Below the pieces are notes generated by a model. It searched no databases. It was not told the origin of the DNA and saw only the letters and a list, made by a program, of their open reading frames with translations. Both the position numbers and the translations under genes were made by a program. From the NCBI GenBank assembly GCA_030055595.1, contig JASFYH010000002.1, positions 122,201 to 186,200 of the forward strand: a stretch of DNA of 64,000 nucleotides, in the 5' to 3' direction. This document shows positions 59,404 to 64,000 of the stretch, one piece after another. The stretch comes from Archaeoglobales archaeon. GTDB lineage: Archaea; Halobacteriota; Archaeoglobi; Archaeoglobales; Archaeoglobaceae. How positions within the stretch are numbered: position 1 is the stretch's first letter; every line of letters begins with the position of its first letter.

Positions 59404-59771
59404 TCGAAAACGTTCTTGTAATCCTTCTGATCGTTGCGGTTGCACTTATAACAGACGTCGCAGTGCTCGTTCTCGTTAAGATCTTGCCGAAATATCGGCT
59501 CACTGAAGTAAAAGTCCAGAGGTTTGAAGCGGGAAACATCCCGATAGGGCATCCAAAGTGGGTTTTGCCGATGCAGTATTTTGGCTTCGTCGTAATGTTC
59601 TTGGCTCTTGAGCCGATATTTGTTTTAATTCTGCTTCTTTCTGCGGTGGCATCCTTGGATGTGTATGCATTCACGATCATCGCCCTTGCACTGCTCCTTC
59701 CGGCTCTTTACGCTGGTTACAACTACTCTCTTGAGGTTGCTGGGCTAAAGAGAGGTGGTAGAAATGGATGA
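59400..59771 (+). CDS. fqoA: FqoA (NuoA-like)
   Basis: VQRFEAGNIPIGHPKWVLPMQYFGFVVMFLALEPIFVL. Confidence 0.88.
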   Translation: MIENVLVILLIVAVALITDVAVLVLVKILPKYRLTEVKVQRFEAGNIPIGHPKWVLPMQYFGFVVMFLALEPIFVLILLLSAVASLDVYAFTIIALALLLPALYAGYNYSLEVAGLKRGGRNG

Positions 59772-60813
59772 CTTTACTAAATTCATACATAGCGGAAAGC
59801 TCGCTCCGTTGAAGAAGTGGGGCACGAAATGGAGTCTGTGGCCAGTTCATCTTGTCACCGCATGCTGTGGCGCAGAGCTCGCTCATGCCTTCGCATCTGG
59901 CTACGATGGAGAAAGAATTGGAGCCTTAAATTACGGTATTGCAAGGCAAACGAACTTCATAATTGTTGAAGGAGCCATTACAAGGAAGATGGCAAGAGTT
60001 TTAAGAATAACGTGGGAGCAGATGCCAGATCCAAAGTTTGTGATTGTTATGGGAGCCTGCGGGCTCAATGGTGGTATTTTCTGGAATGGTTACAACCTCG
60101 TGAAGCCTTCAGAAGTTGTTCCCGTTGAATTCTTTATTCCCGGATGCCCGCCTACTCCAGAGGCTTTATTAAGGGGAATAAGACAGCTACAAAAGAAGCT
60201 TGAAACAGGCGAGGCTGAGAGCTCGGTTGATTTTTACGATCTAAGGCTTCAGAAGGGCAAGATCCCAAAGATGTTGCCAAAAAGTCCCAAGAGGATCTCT
60301 GAAAATCCTTTGATCATCGTCAACAGAGCAAAAGAAGTTGACTGGGCTTTTGGAAAAGAATTGTGCGAAAAGCTGAAAGCATTGAAATTGGAGTCTGTGG
60401 TGATCACCGCAAAGAACAGAATTGCGGTTAAAGTTTCCGAGAGCAATTTGAAAGAAACCGCAATAGAATTGAAGAAGCTCGGCTTCGATCACGTTAAGTC
60501 GGTAAATGTGATCGATGTGCCTGCTGAGAATAAATTCATTGTCGAATACCACATCTCGAGCTACAGCAATAAAGATCTAATGCCCGTGATCGTAAATCTG
60601 TTCACAGAAATTCCCAGAAAGGAGGCAAAGGTTAGCAGTTTGGCGGACATTTTCCCCAGTGCGGATTACATGGAGAGAGAGATGCACGATTTCTTTGGAG
60701 TTGAATTCAAAGGAAACCCATGGAAAGGCAAATTCCTTTTAGCTCCAGATACTCCAGAATTCCCGCTAAGAAAGGATTTCAAGCTTCAAGAGGAAATTTA
60801 CGTGGGTGATTGA
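59764..60813 (+). CDS. fqoBC: FqoBC, fused NuoB-NuoC-type subunit
   Basis: NuoB part with N2 ligands (TACCGAE, GACGLNGG, PGCPPTPE), then a NuoC part ending EREMHDFFGVEFKGNP...FPLRKDFKL. ATG at 59764. Confidence 0.92.
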   Translation: MDDFTKFIHSGKLAPLKKWGTKWSLWPVHLVTACCGAELAHAFASGYDGERIGALNYGIARQTNFIIVEGAITRKMARVLRITWEQMPDPKFVIVMGACGLNGGIFWNGYNLVKPSEVVPVEFFIPGCPPTPEALLRGIRQLQKKLETGEAESSVDFYDLRLQKGKIPKMLPKSPKRISENPLIIVNRAKEVDWAFGKELCEKLKALKLESVVITAKNRIAVKVSESNLKETAIELKKLGFDHVKSVNVIDVPAENKFIVEYHISSYSNKDLMPVIVNLFTEIPRKEAKVSSLADIFPSADYMEREMHDFFGVEFKGNPWKGKFLLAPDTPEFPLRKDFKLQEEIYVGD

Positions 60814-60814
60814 A

Positions 60815-62044
60815 ATGAAAGAGATCCCGATCGAGGTTCCTGTTGAACCACCGAAAGAGCTGGAGTCCCTTTTCCTTCCAATTCCCAAGGAATACGTTGA
60901 GGAAGTTTACAAGAAGGACGAATTTCTGATCCTTGTCGGGCCACAGCATCCCGGAAGCGGGCACATGAGGCTAATCGTTAGAGTTAAGGGAGACATAATT
61001 CAGGAAGTCATTCCAGATCCCGGATACGTGCACAGATCAATGGAAAAGCTTGCGGAGAACAGGCTTTATATTCAAAACATCCCGCTCGTTGAAAGACCCG
61101 CAATAATGGATTCTGCAAACCTAAACCTTGGCTACGTCAGAGCGATTGAGTCCGCTTTGGATCTTGAAGTGCCAGAGAGGGCAAAGTATCTCAGGACGAT
61201 CCTTGCTGAGCTATGCAGAATTGGAACGCATTTATACGATGCGGCGATCCTTGCGGTATTCTTGGGGCACACAACTGGTTTCATGTATCCATTTGGCATA
61301 AGAGAGCTGATCTGCGAGGCTTTGGTGAGAATGACAGGAGTTAGATTTACCTCCTCCTTTATCATTCCGGGCGGTATTAGGCGAGACGTTGATAAAGCTA
61401 CGCTTGATTGGCTTTACTCAGCAACATTTGCAATAGAGAAAAGGCTGAAAAGCTTTGAGAGGATCTTCATAAGGAATCCTACGGTTATTGCGAGGCTTAA
61501 GGATGTAGGGGTGCTTAGCAAGCAAGAAGCAATTGAATTTGGCGTTGTTGGGCCATTTTTAAGGGCAAGTGGGGTTGAGTATGACGTTAGAAAAGTTGAG
61601 CCCTACGAGGCTTACGACAATGTTGACTGGGAAATCGTCGTGGCTGACGAAGGGGATAGCTATTCAAGGTTCCTTGTTCGAGTTAACGAAGTTGCCCAGA
61701 GCCTTAGAATTATAAGGCAGTGCATCGCAGATCTTCCGCAGGGAAGAGTTATAAACGAACAGATCTGCGACAGCCCTGAGATCAGGGGTGAGTTTTTTGA
61801 CAGACTTGCAGATCTTGTTCTTCCGTTAGGCGAGTTTACAACGCTAACAGAAGCTGCAAGGGGCTCGGTGATCTACACACTCGTGAGCGATGGTGAAAGC
61901 AATGTGACCTATCGCCTTAGAATAGTCACTCCCGGATGGCTTTATCTCCGAGGTTTCATGGAGTCGCTGAAAGGCGAGAGACTTGCGGATCTGCAGGCGA
62001 TCTATGGGAGCTTTGGCTATTTCCCACCCGAGGCGGATAGGTGA
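60815..62044 (+). CDS. fqoD: FqoD (NuoD-like 49-kDa subunit)
   Basis: VGPQHPGSGHMRLIVRVKGDIIQEVIPDPGYVHRSMEKLAENR...; ATG at 60815. Confidence 0.93.
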   Translation: MKEIPIEVPVEPPKELESLFLPIPKEYVEEVYKKDEFLILVGPQHPGSGHMRLIVRVKGDIIQEVIPDPGYVHRSMEKLAENRLYIQNIPLVERPAIMDSANLNLGYVRAIESALDLEVPERAKYLRTILAELCRIGTHLYDAAILAVFLGHTTGFMYPFGIRELICEALVRMTGVRFTSSFIIPGGIRRDVDKATLDWLYSATFAIEKRLKSFERIFIRNPTVIARLKDVGVLSKQEAIEFGVVGPFLRASGVEYDVRKVEPYEAYDNVDWEIVVADEGDSYSRFLVRVNEVAQSLRIIRQCIADLPQGRVINEQICDSPEIRGEFFDRLADLVLPLGEFTTLTEAARGSVIYTLVSDGESNVTYRLRIVTPGWLYLRGFMESLKGERLADLQAIYGSFGYFPPEADR

Positions 62045-63132
62045 TCGCTATGTTTGATCTCGTGATGCAGATCCTAAAATCGAACCAGATCGAGATCCCT
62101 CTTATACAGCCAGTAGTGGATAGTTTAATTGAGATCCCAGTTCTGAACGCTTTAGTAGCCTTGATCCTCTGGCGCCCATTCTTTGCGGTTGTAGTGATGC
62201 CGGGACTTTTGGTGCTCATGATCTACCTGCTATACATAATATGGTTTGAGAGAAAACTTACCGCAAGGATCCAGTGGAGAGTTGGTCCATTAGAAATTGC
62301 AAGACCCCTTAGGGGAGCAATTCAGGCTCTGGCAGACGGTCTGAGGTATTTCTTCCAAGAAGCGATCGTGCACAAGGAAGCCCATCGCCCTTACTTCATT
62401 CAGCTTCCGATCTTAGCTTTCATCCCAGTGCTTTTGCCGATCGCATTCATTCCTGCTGGAAACGTTGTTGGAATAAAGACGCCATATGCGATCCAGCTTA
62501 TAGTTGCCTTTATTTCTCTAATACCAATAACCATAGTCGCCATTGGTTGGGCTTCGAACAGCAGATTTGCATTCGTTGGATCTGTAAGAGAGGCTCTTAT
62601 GTATGTTGCATACGAGATCCCCTTTATAATTGCAGTGATCTCGATGATCTTTCTCTACGGAAGCGGAGATCCGTATGTAGTGATTGAGAAACAGTGGATT
62701 CCGGGAGCATTTCTTAATCCTCTGGCATTTTTGGTATTTCTCATAGCAATGCTCATGGCAACTTCCCGCCTTCCATTCGAGATCCCTGAGGCGGATCAGG
62801 AAATAGCGTTTGGACCCTTTGTAGAGTATTCTGGAATTCTCTTCGGGCTAGTAATGGTTCTGGCTTATGAGAAGCTTTATGTGATGGCTCTGCTGTTCAC
62901 GATCTTATTCCTTGGTGGCTGGAGCGGACCTCAGATTGCGCTCCTCGGAGATCTTAATGCACCAATCTGGCTTGTTATAAAGACTCTTGTAGCGATCTCA
63001 ATAATTGCGATCGTTAGATCGATGTATGCTCGCTATAGAATTGATCAGGCTTTGCGAATGGGCTTCAGCTGGTTCTTAGCTCTATCAGTCCTTGCTTTGG
63101 TGATTGGAGCGTTTATAGGGATGGTGATATGA
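62041..63132 (+). CDS. fqoH: FqoH (NuoH-like)
   Basis: FERKLTARIQWRVGPLEIARPLRGAIQALADGLRYFFQE, ATSRLPFEIPEADQEIAFGPFVEYSG. Confidence 0.93.
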   Translation: MIAMFDLVMQILKSNQIEIPLIQPVVDSLIEIPVLNALVALILWRPFFAVVVMPGLLVLMIYLLYIIWFERKLTARIQWRVGPLEIARPLRGAIQALADGLRYFFQEAIVHKEAHRPYFIQLPILAFIPVLLPIAFIPAGNVVGIKTPYAIQLIVAFISLIPITIVAIGWASNSRFAFVGSVREALMYVAYEIPFIIAVISMIFLYGSGDPYVVIEKQWIPGAFLNPLAFLVFLIAMLMATSRLPFEIPEADQEIAFGPFVEYSGILFGLVMVLAYEKLYVMALLFTILFLGGWSGPQIALLGDLNAPIWLVIKTLVAISIIAIVRSMYARYRIDQALRMGFSWFLALSVLALVIGAFIGMVI

Positions 63133-63133
63133 T

Positions 63134-63847
63134 ATGAAGGTTGAATTTAAAGCGAATAAGGCTGAAATGCTCAGAAGTCATATTGAAGTTATTCGAGAGG
63201 CATTTAAGCAGGCTGTAGCTCCAGATCGAGTAACAGTTGAGTATCCGAGGGAGAGAAAAAAGTATCCTCCAAATTTCAGGGGTATAATTCTTTTTGATCC
63301 AGAGAAGTGCATAAGCTGTTTCAGATGTGCCCAAATTTGTCCAGCAAACGCAATCCAGATGACATTCTACGAAAAAGCATGGCCGGGAATTGATTACACA
63401 AAGTGCATCTTCTGCCATTTCTGTGTTGAAAGCTGTCCCACTGGAGCTTTGAAATCGACAAAGATCCACGATGTTGCCTTTGCGACAATGGAAGAAATGA
63501 AACTGAGAGCGGTTCAGCTTATGAAACCCCCAGAGGTCTTTAGAGAGGATAAGGTTACTGTGGAATATTTAATCGACGATAAGGGCTGGAAATTGGTCAG
63601 AAAGCCTGAAATCGATGAGTTGGTAGTTGAGGCGGTATTGCCCGCAGGTAGAAGAAAAATTTCAGTTTGCGTTGATCCAGAGAGCTGTCTTGGTTGCAGG
63701 ATCTGCGTTGAACTTTGCCCAAGTGATGCGATCGCAGTAGACAGAAAGGCTAACAAGCTTAAGATCGACGCTAAGAAGTGCAGTGGCTGTGGAATTTGCG
63801 TTAGAAATTGCCCAATGCGGGTGCTTGAGCTGAGAGAGGTGTCTTGA
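63134..63847 (+). CDS. fqoI: FqoI (NuoI-like) with four 4Fe-4S motifs
   Basis: CISCFRCAQICP, CIFCHFCVESCP, CLGCRICVELCP and CSGCGICVRNCP in one 237-aa ORF. Confidence 0.9.
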   Translation: MKVEFKANKAEMLRSHIEVIREAFKQAVAPDRVTVEYPRERKKYPPNFRGIILFDPEKCISCFRCAQICPANAIQMTFYEKAWPGIDYTKCIFCHFCVESCPTGALKSTKIHDVAFATMEEMKLRAVQLMKPPEVFREDKVTVEYLIDDKGWKLVRKPEIDELVVEAVLPAGRRKISVCVDPESCLGCRICVELCPSDAIAVDRKANKLKIDAKKCSGCGICVRNCPMRVLELREVS

Positions 63848-64000
63848 TGCAGGAATGGCAAATAATTTTGCCCGAGAAAAAGCACAAGAAGAAATTCTTC
63901 GGCAATCTGCTCGAAGAAGTCATCAAGCCAGCGATCTGCAGTCACTGCACAGCTTGCTCAGCAATCTGCCCGGTCAAGGGAATAACAGCGGGAGACAAGC
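63847..64000 (+). CDS. fqoF: FqoF-like F420H2-oxidising subunit (N-terminus only, truncated by window)
   Basis: TGATG junction after fqoI; MQEWQIILPEKKHKKKFFGNLLEEVIKPAICSHCTACSAICPVKGITAGD matches the FrhB/FpoF-type N-terminus. Confidence 0.8.
   Translation, partial: MQEWQIILPEKKHKKKFFGNLLEEVIKPAICSHCTACSAICPVKGITAGDK

Overview
This window is about 64 kb of a compact euryarchaeal chromosome. Gene content and order point to the order Archaeoglobales (inference; no search was run). The left end holds a minus-strand archaellum operon: four tandem archaellins, FlaD/E-like, FlaG, FlaF, FlaH, FlaI and FlaJ, then two translationally coupled tail genes of unknown function. The right end holds an F420H2:quinone oxidoreductase (fqo) operon in the order J-K-M-L-N-A-BC(fused)-D-H-I-F, with F cut by the window edge. 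Between them are mostly housekeeping and metabolic genes: trmY, lysA, rps15, mptD, pssA/asd/artA, an AMA-like AAA ATPase, mfnF, psmB, aCPSF1/fttA, pit/DUF47, ilvD, RaSEA, rhomboid, moaC, thiC, leuC, trmO, tldD/tldE, pelota, lsm, rpl37e, purF, a btuCD/cbiZ cluster, two LLM-class oxidoreductases and a PGF-CTERM protein. There is also a second type IV pilus/Tad-like ATPase-platform pair. Two tRNAs are present: Gly-GCC and initiator Met-CAT. I saw no CRISPR array, transposase, phage genes or rRNA. The most interesting leads are the two uncharacterised genes at the archaellum operon tail, the alternating B-A-B-A archaellin array with homogenised 5' ends and a helically phased repeat upstream of its promoter, the archaeosortase/phospholipid operon with a candidate substrate elsewhere in the window, an FqoI with four 4Fe-4S motifs, and a possible structured RNA near 35.25 kb.
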